Notes under the pieces: generated by a model | Databases searched by the model: none | The model's input: only the letters and a program-made list of their open reading frames with translations | What the model was told of the DNA's origin: nothing | DNA from: an uncultured Prevotella sp. | GTDB taxonomy: Bacteria > Bacteroidota > Bacteroidia > Bacteroidales > Bacteroidaceae | Length of the DNA stretch: 64,000 nucleotides | Direction of reading: 5' to 3' | NCBI GenBank assembly: GCA_937895845.1 | Contig: CALBLK010000078.1 | Location: 42,297 to 106,296 of the forward strand | Made by a program: the position numbers and the translations under genes | In this document: piece after piece, positions 8,801 through 18,400 of the stretch | Layout of the letters: the number at the start of each line of letters is the position of its first letter | How positions within the stretch are numbered: the first letter of the stretch is position 1

Positions 8801-10360
8801 ATGACAAAACAGTTACTTCTGACATTGATGGCCGCGACTTGTGTGGCAGGTTTTGCTCAGGATGAGAACCTGCCCACCATTGTGCCCGGGGCCAACCCCA
8901 GCCTGTCAACGGTCACGATGCGCGCTGGTACAACAAAATACCAGAAAGTGACCGGTTTCGGAGCTGCCGCCTGTTTTGGACTGATGGAGCCAATCCGCGA
9001 CACCAATGTCATCGACTCGCTCTACGGGCCGAAGTCAAGGGTGGGGCTGAACATTGTCCGCATGGAGATTTCGCCCAATATGATTGGTGATGTGACCACT
9101 CCGTGGGACACCCCCTACGACTGGCATGGCTACCTGCCGGTGACCAAGCGGGCGAAGGAATATGGAGCCATTGTCTTCGGCACCCCATGGTCGCCCCCGG
9201 CCGCCTTTAAGACGAACAACAGCGCCAGCGGTGGCCAGACTACCGACGAGAATGGCAATGTGGGCGGCGTGAGGGGCAAGCTGAAGAAAGAAAAATACAA
9301 GGATTTCTTTCCCTGGCTTAACACCTTTCTTAATTATATGAACAACAACGGTGTGCGTGTTGACGCTGTGGCCCTGCAGAACGAGCCCGACTGGTGGGTG
9401 GGGTACAGCGGCTGCCTCTACACACCCGAGGAACTTCACAGTCTGGTTCGCGACTATGCGGCGCGCCTCAACAAGAAGTATTTTGGCGTGAAACTGATCA
9501 GTGCGGAGAGCCTCAACTTCACACCGGCCTATTCGGATGCCCTGCTTGACGACACCGTGACAGCCAAGCATATTGACATTGTCGGCGGCCACCTTTACGG
9601 CAACCCTCCGCTGAAAAACATGAAGACTGTGGGCACAAAGGCCCTGAAGATGGGCAAGGAGACGTGGATGACGGAGCACAGCTTCGACCCGCGCGGCGAG
9701 GGAGCTAACGCTGTGACCGACCTGCCGACATGGGACGAGGAGCTGCTCTTCGCCGAAGAGGTGAACGAGTCGATGCAGGCCAACTGCTCTGCCTACATCT
9801 ACTGGTACATGATGGCCCACTGGTCGTTCATTGGCAGCGGCGATGCCACCGTCCAGCCCGGAAACGACAAGGGGAAGGTGCTGCGCCGCGGCTTGATTAT
9901 GTCGCATTTCGCCAAGCATCTCACCGGCGCGACACGCCTGTCGCACACTTCGAACATCAACCAGGTGACCAATGCCGCTTTCGAGACCACGGCCTATCTC
10001 AAGGGCGACTCGCTCATCGTGATGGCCATCCTCACCAAGGACCGCGACTTTAACCTGCAGATCACCCTGCCTTACAAGGCCAAGGGAGGCAAGCGTATCT
10101 TGAGCACAGAGGACCGTCTGCTGGCCGAGGCCAATATCCAGATTGACGAGCCTACCACGAAGATGACGTTCGACATGCCGGCCAAGAGCATCGCCACCTA
10201 CATCTTCAAGGTGGACAACCCCGAGACGGCCATCAGCAGCGTTGAGCGCGAGGCCAAGGCCGGACACGCGGACGACAGCTGGTACAGCCTGAGCGGCCAG
10301 CGTGTGGTCAGCCCGCGCAAGGGCGTGTATATCCATCAAGGAAAAATAGTTGTTAGATAA
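8801..10360 (+). CDS. GH30 family glycosidase, probable glucuronoxylanase (GH30_8-like), with C-terminal sorting-type tail
   Basis: A 519-residue secreted enzyme (signal peptide MTKQLLLTLMAATCVAGFA). The (beta/alpha)8 catalytic domain begins VTGFGAAACFGLMEPIRD. The acid/base is Glu195 in LQNEPDWW and the nucleophile Glu292 in TWMTEHSFD; YIYWYMMAHWSF follows as in xylanase-type GH30. The layout resembles GH30 subfamily 8 enzymes that cut xylan next to 4-O-methylglucuronate side chains, but the arginine-dependent glucuronate contact could not be verified. A beta-sandwich side domain ends near residue 470. The last ~40 residues (WYSLSGQRVV, then GVYIHQGKIVVR) form a tail shared with other secreted proteins in the window, consistent with type IX secretion or surface sorting. 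It opens the xylan cluster. Confidence 0.88.
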   Translation: MTKQLLLTLMAATCVAGFAQDENLPTIVPGANPSLSTVTMRAGTTKYQKVTGFGAAACFGLMEPIRDTNVIDSLYGPKSRVGLNIVRMEISPNMIGDVTTPWDTPYDWHGYLPVTKRAKEYGAIVFGTPWSPPAAFKTNNSASGGQTTDENGNVGGVRGKLKKEKYKDFFPWLNTFLNYMNNNGVRVDAVALQNEPDWWVGYSGCLYTPEELHSLVRDYAARLNKKYFGVKLISAESLNFTPAYSDALLDDTVTAKHIDIVGGHLYGNPPLKNMKTVGTKALKMGKETWMTEHSFDPRGEGANAVTDLPTWDEELLFAEEVNESMQANCSAYIYWYMMAHWSFIGSGDATVQPGNDKGKVLRRGLIMSHFAKHLTGATRLSHTSNINQVTNAAFETTAYLKGDSLIVMAILTKDRDFNLQITLPYKAKGGKRILSTEDRLLAEANIQIDEPTTKMTFDMPAKSIATYIFKVDNPETAISSVEREAKAGHADDSWYSLSGQRVVSPRKGVYIHQGKIVVR

Positions 10361-10758
10361 GCATAAAGTTAGGTTATTTATTCTCATTGGGTTTGCTGTA
10401 AGGCTTCCGTCCGGAGGCGGTGACGTTTTCGGCGGGAGTGCAAACCCTTAACTCCAAGACTGAGTAGCCTTTGCCTGTCCAGCCACTTTGAAACGATAAT
10501 CATATACCTTAAATAGTAAGTAGTCATGATCATTCCGGCTGATGCCGGTCAGGCTCCGGAGCCCTCTGCCGGCCCGGAGCCTGTGTTTGAATCCATCCTC
10601 TCTCCGAAACAGTACTGTTGCGAAACAAGAATGAACTAAGGGGGGGGTAACAAGTTACCTGCGTTGTTGACAAGAAGAAATCTGCCTTACTGCAAGCAAG
10701 GATGGCGTGAATACCGAACAATTCTCTTATCTTATTATTCACCAAATCTATCAAAAAC
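10361..10758. other. 398-bp intergenic region with hairpins, upstream of a secreted-protein gene
   Basis: No gene is supported here. It contains a short hairpin just after the GH30 gene (GCTTCCG/CGGAGGC arms near 10405), a perfect 10-bp inverted repeat (listed separately) and a run of eight or nine G residues near 10640. No TAnnTTTG box was found near the next ATG, so the promoter position is unknown. A long untranslated leader is possible. Confidence 0.5.
10550..10583. repeat. Inverted repeat, 10-bp perfect arms (CAGGCTCCGG / CCGGAGCCTG)
   Basis: The arms flank a 14-nt loop and are not followed by a U-tract, so this is not a standard intrinsic terminator. It lies about 175 bp upstream of the next start codon and could be a leader structure or a residual terminator of the GH30 transcript. 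Confidence 0.5.
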
Positions 10759-12924
10759 ATGAAACGCTTAAAACAATTAATGCTCATGTTCCTGCTTGCT
10801 TTCCTGGGAGGAACGGCGAATGCGACCAAAATCAACGCCGACCTGGCGCAGATGAAACAAAGTACATCGGCCACATGGGATGCCGAGACCTTCACCTTAG
10901 GGTGGACACAGGGCTGGTATAACTCGGTTGACATTGTCGGACTGCCCACCGGTGACCTGTCGGCCTACACCTCGCTCGTGATTGGAACCACAGAGTTTGG
11001 CGCGAACACCACTGGCTACCGTGTGCTTTTCTATTATGGCGCAAGCAACGTGCCAGTGACCGTCAGCAGCCAGGACCAGACTGTTATCAACCTGGCTGAG
11101 ACGCTGACCCCCGAGCAGCGTGCGGGCATCACCAGAATCTGTGTGGCCGGCACCGGTGGCAGCGAGGATGCTCCCTGCTCGGTGAAATTCTCCAAAATAT
11201 ACATGGTAAAGCCTTTTGACCTTGTGTTCGATACCAATGGCAAGGCCGTCATCCTGCCCTCAGACCTCACAGCCTCTGGCGGTGTCAGCTATGACGAAGA
11301 TACGGGCGCACTGACTGCCGGCGCCACAGCGGGCAGCCTGTCTGTCGACTTGCCCTCAGAGGGCGTGGACCTCAATTCGGTTTATGGCTTCAAAATCAAC
11401 TATACAGGTGACAATGTCATGCAGAAATTTGTGGTGGCCAACGCTGCTGGCTGGTCAAAAGATTTTTGGAGCCGCACTGACGGGCGTGACGACTTGGCGC
11501 AACATATCAAGGGCAACGGCAAGAACACAAACAAGTGGGAATGGACTACCAATGCCTACACCGATGGGGAGCAGAAGACGATGACCATCTCTTCCATCGA
11601 ACTGTATGCCAAGGTGCTCACTTGCAACGACCCCCACTATGCTGACTTGACCAGAGACATGTTTCACAACTGGACGGGTGCCGGCGCGGATGCCACAGCC
11701 ACATCCACTGTTCCCAACTTTGAACTGCACTTGAATGAGACCATGGGGCAAGGTGCCACCCTGTATGGTGATGGCGGTGTGTACTATCTGAACTATGCCG
11801 ATGTCACAGGCTACGACAAGATTGTTTTCTATGGCGTTGGCACAGGACAGTACCGGCTGCTGTGCAACAGGGAAACGGACAACGGCACTCATGCAGAGAC
11901 TTTGGTTGATGTCAGTGCCACTGGCGTGACCGAGGTCAGTGTTGCCGACCTGGACAAAAACGGCAAGGGCTATGTTCATCTGAATGCCATCAAGCTGCCT
12001 TGGGGTGACAACACTGCCACGCTCACTGCCATCAAGCTCTATAAGGAAACGGTTGCCGAACCTTACAGCCTGGTGCTCTCCGGCGAGGGAGTGCTGACCA
12101 GTGACGTGGCCGCACTGCTGGCCAAGGACTATACCTCTGTTGATGCCACCGGCCTGACCAACGACGAGGCCATTGAGATAGCGACAGGCAACCCCAACTG
12201 CTTGCTTGTGACCACTGCCGGCAAACTGAGCAACAGCCAGAATGTTGTGGTTGGCGGCACTTGCGCCAACCTTGTGCTGGCCGATGCGAACAACTACGCC
12301 TCCCCGATAGATTTTACGGCTGCGTCAGCCACGTTCAGCCGCAAGGCTAAGGGCTATCAGGGATGGTCTACCGTGTGTGTGCCCTTTGACGCTGAAGTGC
12401 CAGCAGGTGTGAAAGCCTGGACTGTTGCCGGCGTGACCGGAAGTGTGCTCAATATGGCAGAGGCAACCGTTATTCCAGCCAACACGCCAGTCCTTGTGCA
12501 GTTTGACGAGGAAACCGGCTTGCGGCTCACCGCATCCGGCGTGTCAATAGCCAAGACAGCAGCCCCAACAGCCAACGGTAACGGCCTCGTGGGCGTTTAC
12601 ACCAAGCAGCAGGCCCCCGTGGGCTGCTATGTGCTGCAGAGCCAGGAGGGCACGCTCGGCTTCTATAAAGTGACCGAGGCTGTGCGCCCCAATGTGCCCG
12701 CGTTCCGCGCCTATCTCAATGTGGTGCCCGCGTCCGCCAAGTACAACAGCTTCAGTCTGAAGTTCAGCGAACCCACAGGCATTGACAGCCTTGATGGCAC
12801 AGACGGACGGAAGACCGCCGTTGCCCGCTATAACACGGCCGGCCAGCGCGTGAACACCGCGAACGGCAGTCTGGAGATTCGCCGCATGAGCGACGGCTCT
12901 GTGCGCAAAGTCATGGTGAGATAG
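10759..12924 (+). CDS. Large secreted multidomain protein, function unknown, possible glycan-binding
   Basis: A 721-residue protein with a signal peptide (MKRLKQLMLMFLLAFLGGTANA). No catalytic motif was recognised. The N-terminal ~430 residues appear to hold three beta-sandwich modules of carbohydrate-binding style (about 22-155 beginning TSATWDAETFTLGWTQGWYNS, 156-285 with ISSIELYAKVLTC, and 286-430 with VYYLNYADVTGYDKIVFYG and AIKLYKE). Residues ~435-515 are a linker-like repeat. Residues ~520-680 include GWSTVCVPFDAEVPAGVKAW and GFYKVTEAVRPNVPAFRAYL, a module seen in other large Prevotella-type surface proteins by my recollection. The tail NTAGQRV ... SDGSVRKVMVR matches the sorting-type tail of neighbouring enzymes. 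Its place between GH30 and GH5 suggests a xylan-related surface role, which is inference only. Confidence 0.7.
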   Translation: MKRLKQLMLMFLLAFLGGTANATKINADLAQMKQSTSATWDAETFTLGWTQGWYNSVDIVGLPTGDLSAYTSLVIGTTEFGANTTGYRVLFYYGASNVPVTVSSQDQTVINLAETLTPEQRAGITRICVAGTGGSEDAPCSVKFSKIYMVKPFDLVFDTNGKAVILPSDLTASGGVSYDEDTGALTAGATAGSLSVDLPSEGVDLNSVYGFKINYTGDNVMQKFVVANAAGWSKDFWSRTDGRDDLAQHIKGNGKNTNKWEWTTNAYTDGEQKTMTISSIELYAKVLTCNDPHYADLTRDMFHNWTGAGADATATSTVPNFELHLNETMGQGATLYGDGGVYYLNYADVTGYDKIVFYGVGTGQYRLLCNRETDNGTHAETLVDVSATGVTEVSVADLDKNGKGYVHLNAIKLPWGDNTATLTAIKLYKETVAEPYSLVLSGEGVLTSDVAALLAKDYTSVDATGLTNDEAIEIATGNPNCLLVTTAGKLSNSQNVVVGGTCANLVLADANNYASPIDFTAASATFSRKAKGYQGWSTVCVPFDAEVPAGVKAWTVAGVTGSVLNMAEATVIPANTPVLVQFDEETGLRLTASGVSIAKTAAPTANGNGLVGVYTKQQAPVGCYVLQSQEGTLGFYKVTEAVRPNVPAFRAYLNVVPASAKYNSFSLKFSEPTGIDSLDGTDGRKTAVARYNTAGQRVNTANGSLEIRRMSDGSVRKVMVR

Positions 12925-12929
12925 TCCAA

Positions 12930-12956
12930 GTCAACAGCCTTGACAAGCATTTTTTT
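12930..12956 (+). terminator. Weak stem-loop plus T7 tract
   Basis: GTCAA/TTGAC arms with a 5-nt loop, then AAGCA and seven T residues, just after the stop of the 721-residue protein gene. The stem is short, so termination would be partial, leaving read-through to the small gene 32 bp further on. Confidence 0.35.
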
Positions 12957-12987
12957 AATTATCTGTACAACTTAAAACTGCATAACA

Positions 12988-13164
12988 ATGAAAAAGTGTT
13001 ATAACAAGCCTATGGCTAACGTGTTTGACCTTGAAACGGAGGCCCTGATGGCAGCCTCGGCACCCGGTCTGCTTGACACCCCTGCCAACGGCACCGATGC
13101 GGGCGCCAAGGTTAACGAGGAAGGAACCGCCTTTGACCTGTGGGCAACAGACGAGGAGGAGTAA
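12988..13164 (+). CDS. Small 58-residue peptide of unknown function
   Basis: An ATG-to-TAA frame encoding 58 residues, beginning MKKCYNKPMANVFDLETEAL and continuing MAASAPGLLD, a Gly/Ala/Asn-rich middle and the acidic end DLWATDEEE. There is no signal peptide or membrane segment. From memory, Prevotella-type genomes carry many small proteins of this plan: lysine-rich Y-x-K/P start, a V-x-x-L-E-x-E-x-L-M/L-A-x-S core, a low-complexity middle and an aromatic or acidic end. They are usually annotated as hypothetical, if at all. The gene is followed by a strong intrinsic terminator and preceded by a weak one, so it is a discrete transcription unit or the last gene after the 721-residue protein. 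Function is unknown; a precursor peptide or regulatory peptide is a guess. Confidence 0.72.
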   Translation: MKKCYNKPMANVFDLETEALMAASAPGLLDTPANGTDAGAKVNEEGTAFDLWATDEEE

Positions 13165-13203
13165 GCGCAGCGCGCACTTTGGCAGATGCCATTGTCTAAC
13201 GAA

Positions 13204-13242
13204 CGGCCCCACCATGGCAATTGCCATGATGGGGCCGTTTTT
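13204..13242 (+). terminator. Strong intrinsic terminator after the 58-residue peptide gene
   Basis: A 16-bp stem with one mismatch (CGGCCCCACCATGGCA against TGCCATGATGGGGCCG, 2-nt apparent loop) is followed directly by TTTTT. It lies 39 bp after the peptide stop codon and supports the small gene being expressed. Confidence 0.85.
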
Positions 13243-13299
13243 GCAACAAAAAAGAAAAAACAAAAGACGTACAGCAAAGGAGATAATGAGAAGACGCAC

Positions 13300-13307
13300 T
13301 ACTTTTG
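13300..13307 (+). promoter_or_regulatory. Putative -7 box (TACTTTTG) for the GH5 gene
   Basis: TACTTTTG matches TAnnTTTG and ends 25 bp before the GH5 ATG. It sits downstream of the terminator at 13204-13242, as expected for an independent promoter. Confidence 0.6.
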
Positions 13308-13332
13308 TTCGTAAACAATAACCGCATTCAAC

Positions 13333-14988
13333 ATGAAACAATTTTTTATCTTCTTGTTCCTTGCACTGGCAACAAGTGCATGGGCGCAGCCCGCGGGGAT
13401 GCGCCCCATCCATGTGAGTGGCAACCAGCTGGTTGATGACCAGGGGCGCGTCCGTGTGCTCCACGGCGTGATGGACACCCCGAGTCCCTATTTCAACCGT
13501 TACCGATGGGGCAACAGCTGCAGCAGTGGCAACATCCAGCCGTGCATCAATTATTTCGACAAGCTGTTCACAGCCATCACCGACAGTGCCAGCGGCGCCT
13601 ATTGCAACCTTTTCCGCCTGCACCTTGACCCCTGCTGGACAAACGACCCCAACAAGCAGAGCGACGGCAAGGAGAGCGGCGAGGCCGACATCTCGCGCTT
13701 CAGCGAGGCGCGGCTCACCACCCTGATGTCGACCCTCTACGGACAGATAGCGCGCAAAGCCGTTGGCAAGGGCCTTTATGTCATCATGCGCCCGCCCGGT
13801 GTGTGTCCCCAGAACCTCAAGGTAGGCGACTATTACCAGGAGTATCTCATCAAGGTGTGGGACATCGTTACAAAGAACCGCATCGTGGCCCAGGACAAGT
13901 ATGCCGGCTATTTTGCCATCGAGCTGGCCAACGAGCCTGTGAACGTGAAGAACGCCGATGGCACAGAGACCGACAACACCCTGCATGACTATTTCCAGCC
14001 CATTGTGGACAAGATCCGCGAAAACGGGTTCAAGGGCATCATCTGGGTGCCCGGCAGTGGCTGGCAGAGCAATTACCGCGGCTACGCCAAGGTGCCCATC
14101 ACCGACCCGCTGGACAACTTCGGCTATGCTGTGCACGACTACCCCGGATGGTATAACAGCAGCGACGCCAACCCGAACTACCAGTACGTGTGTGCCAAGT
14201 TCAAGGAGAGCGTGCCCGTGGTGATGAACCGTCCCGTCGTGATTACCGAGGTTGACTGGAGTCCCGAGGTGCCCGGCGCGGGTCACTATAACGAGCATGG
14301 CGACTGGGTGCCCGGTAATATGGGCACATGGGCGACGGCCTCCACCTCGAAGTGGGGCAGGGGTTACAAGGCTATGATTGACTATTTCGGCAACATCTCC
14401 ATGACCCTCTCGAGCACATCCTGCTATATCGACATCGACAGCTATATCAACGATGGCTTGGTGGTGCCGGCTTTCAACGCTGCGCCCGAGGCCTGCGGCC
14501 AGGCTTGCTTCGAATGGTACGCGCAGTATGCCAAGAGCGAGCCTATCGTGCAGGATGGGCTGAAAGAGCTGCGCTCGCCGGAGGAGACCTTTTATGTAAA
14601 GCCCGGTGAGAAGCGCAAGGTCACGGTCAACTTTGTCTGCAACAACGGCAGCGAGTGGGATGTGGCCCTGCTCTGCCGCAACCGTTCAATGAACACCGGC
14701 GTGGTCACCATTGACGGTGACAGCGTGACCGGCATCAAGGAGGGATCGACCGAGCTTCGCTTCTCGCTGACCGACAAGAACGGCACCACAAAGATATTGA
14801 TTCTGCCCGTCAAGGTGACTAATGAGACTGCCATTGGAGACGTTGAGAATACAGGTGCTGCCACGCGGCGTGTTGCCTACCGCTCGCTTGACGGTCGCTG
14901 CCTTGCCGCGCCAGGCAAAGGTCTCAACCTCGTTGTCCGTGAAAGGTTGGACGGCACGCGGACAGTATCCAAGGTTTTGGTGCGCTAA
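13333..14988 (+). CDS. GH5 family glycoside hydrolase, secreted, with C-terminal sorting-type tail
   Basis: A 551-residue protein with signal peptide MKQFFIFLFLALATSAWA. The GH5 barrel starts MRPIHVSGNQLVDDQGRVRVLHGVMDTP and shows GLYVIMRPPGVCP, the acid/base Glu201 in ELANEPVNV, HDYPGWYN, and the nucleophile Glu306 in VVITEVDWSPE. Residues ~410-490 form an Ig-like or beta-sandwich module (FYVKPGEKRKVTVNF), and the last ~50 residues carry the tail ending RTVSKVLVR shared with other secreted proteins here. GH5 covers many activities (endoglucanase, mannanase, xylanase); the surrounding GH30, GH67 and GH43 genes point to xylan, but the subfamily could not be set by eye. It is transcribed from its own promoter box, after a strong terminator. 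Confidence 0.87.
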   Translation: MKQFFIFLFLALATSAWAQPAGMRPIHVSGNQLVDDQGRVRVLHGVMDTPSPYFNRYRWGNSCSSGNIQPCINYFDKLFTAITDSASGAYCNLFRLHLDPCWTNDPNKQSDGKESGEADISRFSEARLTTLMSTLYGQIARKAVGKGLYVIMRPPGVCPQNLKVGDYYQEYLIKVWDIVTKNRIVAQDKYAGYFAIELANEPVNVKNADGTETDNTLHDYFQPIVDKIRENGFKGIIWVPGSGWQSNYRGYAKVPITDPLDNFGYAVHDYPGWYNSSDANPNYQYVCAKFKESVPVVMNRPVVITEVDWSPEVPGAGHYNEHGDWVPGNMGTWATASTSKWGRGYKAMIDYFGNISMTLSSTSCYIDIDSYINDGLVVPAFNAAPEACGQACFEWYAQYAKSEPIVQDGLKELRSPEETFYVKPGEKRKVTVNFVCNNGSEWDVALLCRNRSMNTGVVTIDGDSVTGIKEGSTELRFSLTDKNGTTKILILPVKVTNETAIGDVENTGAATRRVAYRSLDGRCLAAPGKGLNLVVRERLDGTRTVSKVLVR

Positions 14989-15007
14989 GGGGAAACCCTT
15001 GGCGCAC
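14980..15007 (+). terminator. Stem-loop with GAAA loop overlapping the GH5 stop codon
   Basis: A 12-bp stem (GTGCGCTAAGGG against CCCTTGGCGCAC, one T-G pair) closes a GAAA tetraloop and includes the TAA stop. A T9 run lies 16 nt downstream (15024-15032), farther than usual, so it may act as a terminator or as an mRNA 3'-end stabiliser. Confidence 0.5.
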
Positions 15008-15417
15008 GCCGCCTGTTACTGCTGTTTTTTTTATAATTCGATATTGTTTTCTTGAGTTTGCTGCGAAACTTTTAGGAAAAATGGTTTTTCAGCGTTCTTT
15101 ATGCAAAACACATATTGGAACCCCTCTCTACTTATTGGAATCCTAAAGGCAAGGTGTGGCGCGCTACGTATTCTTTGAATGAGGCGATGGCCAATGACTA
15201 CAGGCGGCCGCAAAAAGAAGTGCATCCCTCTTTTAGCTATCCTCTGACACAAATACGTGAAAGTCAAATCCCCAGACACGGACAGAATAAAGAAGAAGGC
15301 GAAACAATATCTAATTCACAATACATAGGTGCGCGCTTTAGCTTGAAAAACTTGCACGTTTATTCACTTATCAACAAAAAAAATAGTAATTTTGTCCTTA
15401 AATTACATAGCTAACCT
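14989..15417. other. 429-bp intergenic region upstream of the hybrid regulator
   Basis: Apart from the GH5 3' hairpin, its T-run and the regulator's promoter box, it contains a direct repeat TATTGGAA(C/T)CC at 15113 and 15133, spaced exactly 20 bp. A 99-residue open frame at 15115-15414 has no start context, domain or composition that supports a gene. No RNA gene was recognised. Confidence 0.5.
15387..15394 (+). promoter_or_regulatory. Putative -7 box (TAATTTTG) for the hybrid two-component regulator
   Basis: TAATTTTG matches the TAnnTTTG consensus and ends 23 bp before the ATG at 15418. The upstream A-rich run (AAAAAAAATAG) is typical, but no clear -33 element is visible. Confidence 0.6.
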
Positions 15418-18400
15418 ATGGCAAAACGGACAATGGCAGTCCTGTTCTCCATCGTGCTGACTGCGCTGGCATGGGGAAAACCGGGATATTTTTATACTAC
15501 ATCAACGCGACAGCTGACCAGTAGCAAGATACAGAGTGTGCTGCAAGACAGCCGTGGCTTCCTTTGGATTTCCACCGAGTTCGGGCTGAACAGGTTCGAC
15601 GGTTATACGTTCTCCTCTTATTTTAATGTGAGCGGAGTCCCCAACTCAATCTGCTTCAACTCGACAATTTGCCTGTTTAACGACCGTGATGGGAACCTGT
15701 GGGTGGGCACCGTGAAGGGACTTGACCGCTATGACCCCATGACCGACGGCTTCGTTCACTACAAGGCCCCGCAAGACCAGCAACCCCGCGTGAACTGTAT
15801 CACCCAGCTCCGTGACGGTCGCATCATTGTGGGCACGTCGGGCTATGGCATCTTCCAGATTGATGAGAAAAACCACAGGCTCGTGGCGCTCACGGGCTTG
15901 ACAAGTCCTTCGGCCAAGGACTATTGCATGATATTGTACGAGGACAGCAAAGGCAATATCTGGAAGACGGGTACAGACAACGTGATTACGAAAAAGGAGA
16001 AGCGTGGCAAAGGGCGTATACGGGTGTTCAACTCGCCCTGTGGCATACCTGTTGGTGTGCTCGAGGTGGACGGGCGTGTGTGCGTGGTGTGCTCCAAGGG
16101 CGTGCTGGTGGAACATAACGGAAAGCTGCAGCGCTCCACCACGGACTTTCGCGCTGCCGGACTTGATGATGTGCTGTTCTATTCCTGCTACAAGGACAGC
16201 AAGGGAAATGTTTTTCTCGGCACGCGCGGGCACGGACTTTTTGTCTTTCGCCCCTCTTCCCACAAGATAGAGCCTGTGACATTCCAGTCAGACCAAATAG
16301 ACCTGATGACAGCCAAGGTGGCGTGTGTCACCGAGGACAGGCAGCACAACCTGTGGATTGGTTGTCTGCAGAGAGGCTTGGTGATGATACCCTATGACCG
16401 TCCGCAGTTTCACTCGCTGAACCTTTCCGAGCGGCATCTCCGTGTTGGCACCACGGTGTCGTCCGTCTGTGAGGGGGACGATGGCATGGTTTGGTGCGCT
16501 GTGCAGGGCAACGGCATTTATGGGCTGAGTTTCAATGGCGATGTGGTGGCCCATCCCTCGTGCCCCAAGGATATAGAGTTTCTCTACCGGGATATGAATA
16601 AAAACTATTGGGTGGGCACCGACAACGCCCTGTTTAGCTATAACCCGGCTACCGGCAGCTCGGAAAAGGTGTTCACCTATGACTGTAACCGGTTTAACAC
16701 CATGACGGCCGACCGCTACGGCAACCTGTATGTCAGCACTTTTGCCCGCGGACTGTGTGTGCGCAGTGCCGCCACCGGGAAGTGGACCAATTACAATTTT
16801 AAAAAACGTGACAGCAAGCACGGCTACCTGTGCAACAACTGGGTGCTGGCACTGATGCCCGACAGCCGTGGAATGGTGTGGATTGCCACCTCGTCGGGCG
16901 TGCAGGCCTTTGACCCGCGCACGGCCAGTTTCCAGCCGCTTGGGTGGCACAAGCAGTTAGAGGGCGTGATGTGCCTGTCTCTCTGTGAGACCAGGTCGGG
17001 CGACATACTCATAGGTACCGATCACGGACTCTATGTTTACAGTCGCAAGACGCGCAAGGTGGCACCTTTTGCGGGTGCTGAGCAGCTGGCGGGCAAGATT
17101 GTGGCCTACATTGTGCAAGACCGTAAGGGTGACATCTGGTGCGCTACCTCGTATGGCATCTGGCAGTGGCAGAGCGACAAGCGGCGCTTTGTATGTCATG
17201 TTCGGGGCAATGGCCTTGTGCAGAAAGAGTATGTCAACTGTGTGGGGCTGCACATGGCCGATGGCCGGATTTGCTTTGCCACCAGTGACGGCATTGTCAC
17301 TTTCCGTCCCGACGAGGTGCGCAAATGCAACAACCATACCGATGAGCTGCAGCTTACCTCCCTGATGATTGGAGGGGCGAAAGTGAACAGTGCGACCCTG
17401 TCCGACGGCAGGCGCATTACCGATACCGATGTGATGAACTCCAAACATTTCGAGGTGTCGTTCTCAGACAATTCCCTGACCCTTCATTTCTCGCAGCTGA
17501 ACTTCGTCAATCCGGAGAATGTGGTGATCAGTTACCGTGTCAACGGTGCCAGGACATGGACTTACAACCAGGCTGGAGACAATACCATCACGCTCAGTCA
17601 CTTGCCTCCTGGCTCCTACCGGCTTGAGGTGCGCGCCTTTGCCAATGGCGCGTTTTCGCGCGTAAAGGCCTTTACTGTCACGGTGCTGCCGCCGTGGTAC
17701 CGCTCCACCTATGCCATCCTTATTTATATACTGATTGCCTTGGTTGTCATCGGTGGCGGTGTGTTCTTCTACCTGCGCCGCAAGCGCGCCCAGCTTGACG
17801 AGGAGAAGATGAAGTTTCTCATCAATGCCACGCACGACATCCGCTCCCCGCTTACCCTCATCATCAGCCCGTTGCGCAAGCTGATGAGCAGCAACCTCGG
17901 AGAGAATGCCCAGGCGGAGCTGGCCACGATTGAGCGCAACGCCAAGCGCATCCTCACCTTGGTGAACCAGATTCTTGACATGCGCAAGATAGACAAGCAG
18001 CAGATGCACCTTGTCTGCCGGGAGACCGACCTGGTGCAGTTTGTCAACGGTGTGTGCAAGATGTATGAGTATAATGCCAAGGAGCGTGGCATCACTTTCC
18101 ATTTCAACCACAAGATGGGCAAACTGAAGGTGTGGATAGACACGGTGAACTTTGACAAAGTAGTGTCAAACTTGCTCTCCAATGCGTTCAAATACACGGC
18201 TGACGGTGGCAAGATTGATGTGGACATCATGAATGAGGATGACCGCTGGGCCGTAATCCAGGTGAAAGACACGGGCATTGGCTTGGGCGAGGATGGCGGC
18301 AAGCGTATTTTTGACCGCTTCTACCAGGGCAAGAGTGGACGCGACAGCAAGACGGCCGGCACAGGCATTGGCTTGAACCTCTGTAAGATGATAGTGGATA

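Noticed and set aside
10361..10758. Known riboswitch
   Set aside because: No match by eye to cobalamin, TPP, SAM or other common riboswitch cores; only generic hairpins are seen.
15115..15414. 99-codon frame upstream of the HTCS gene
   Set aside because: No domain, no promoter at a suitable distance, and it crosses the regulator's own -7 box.
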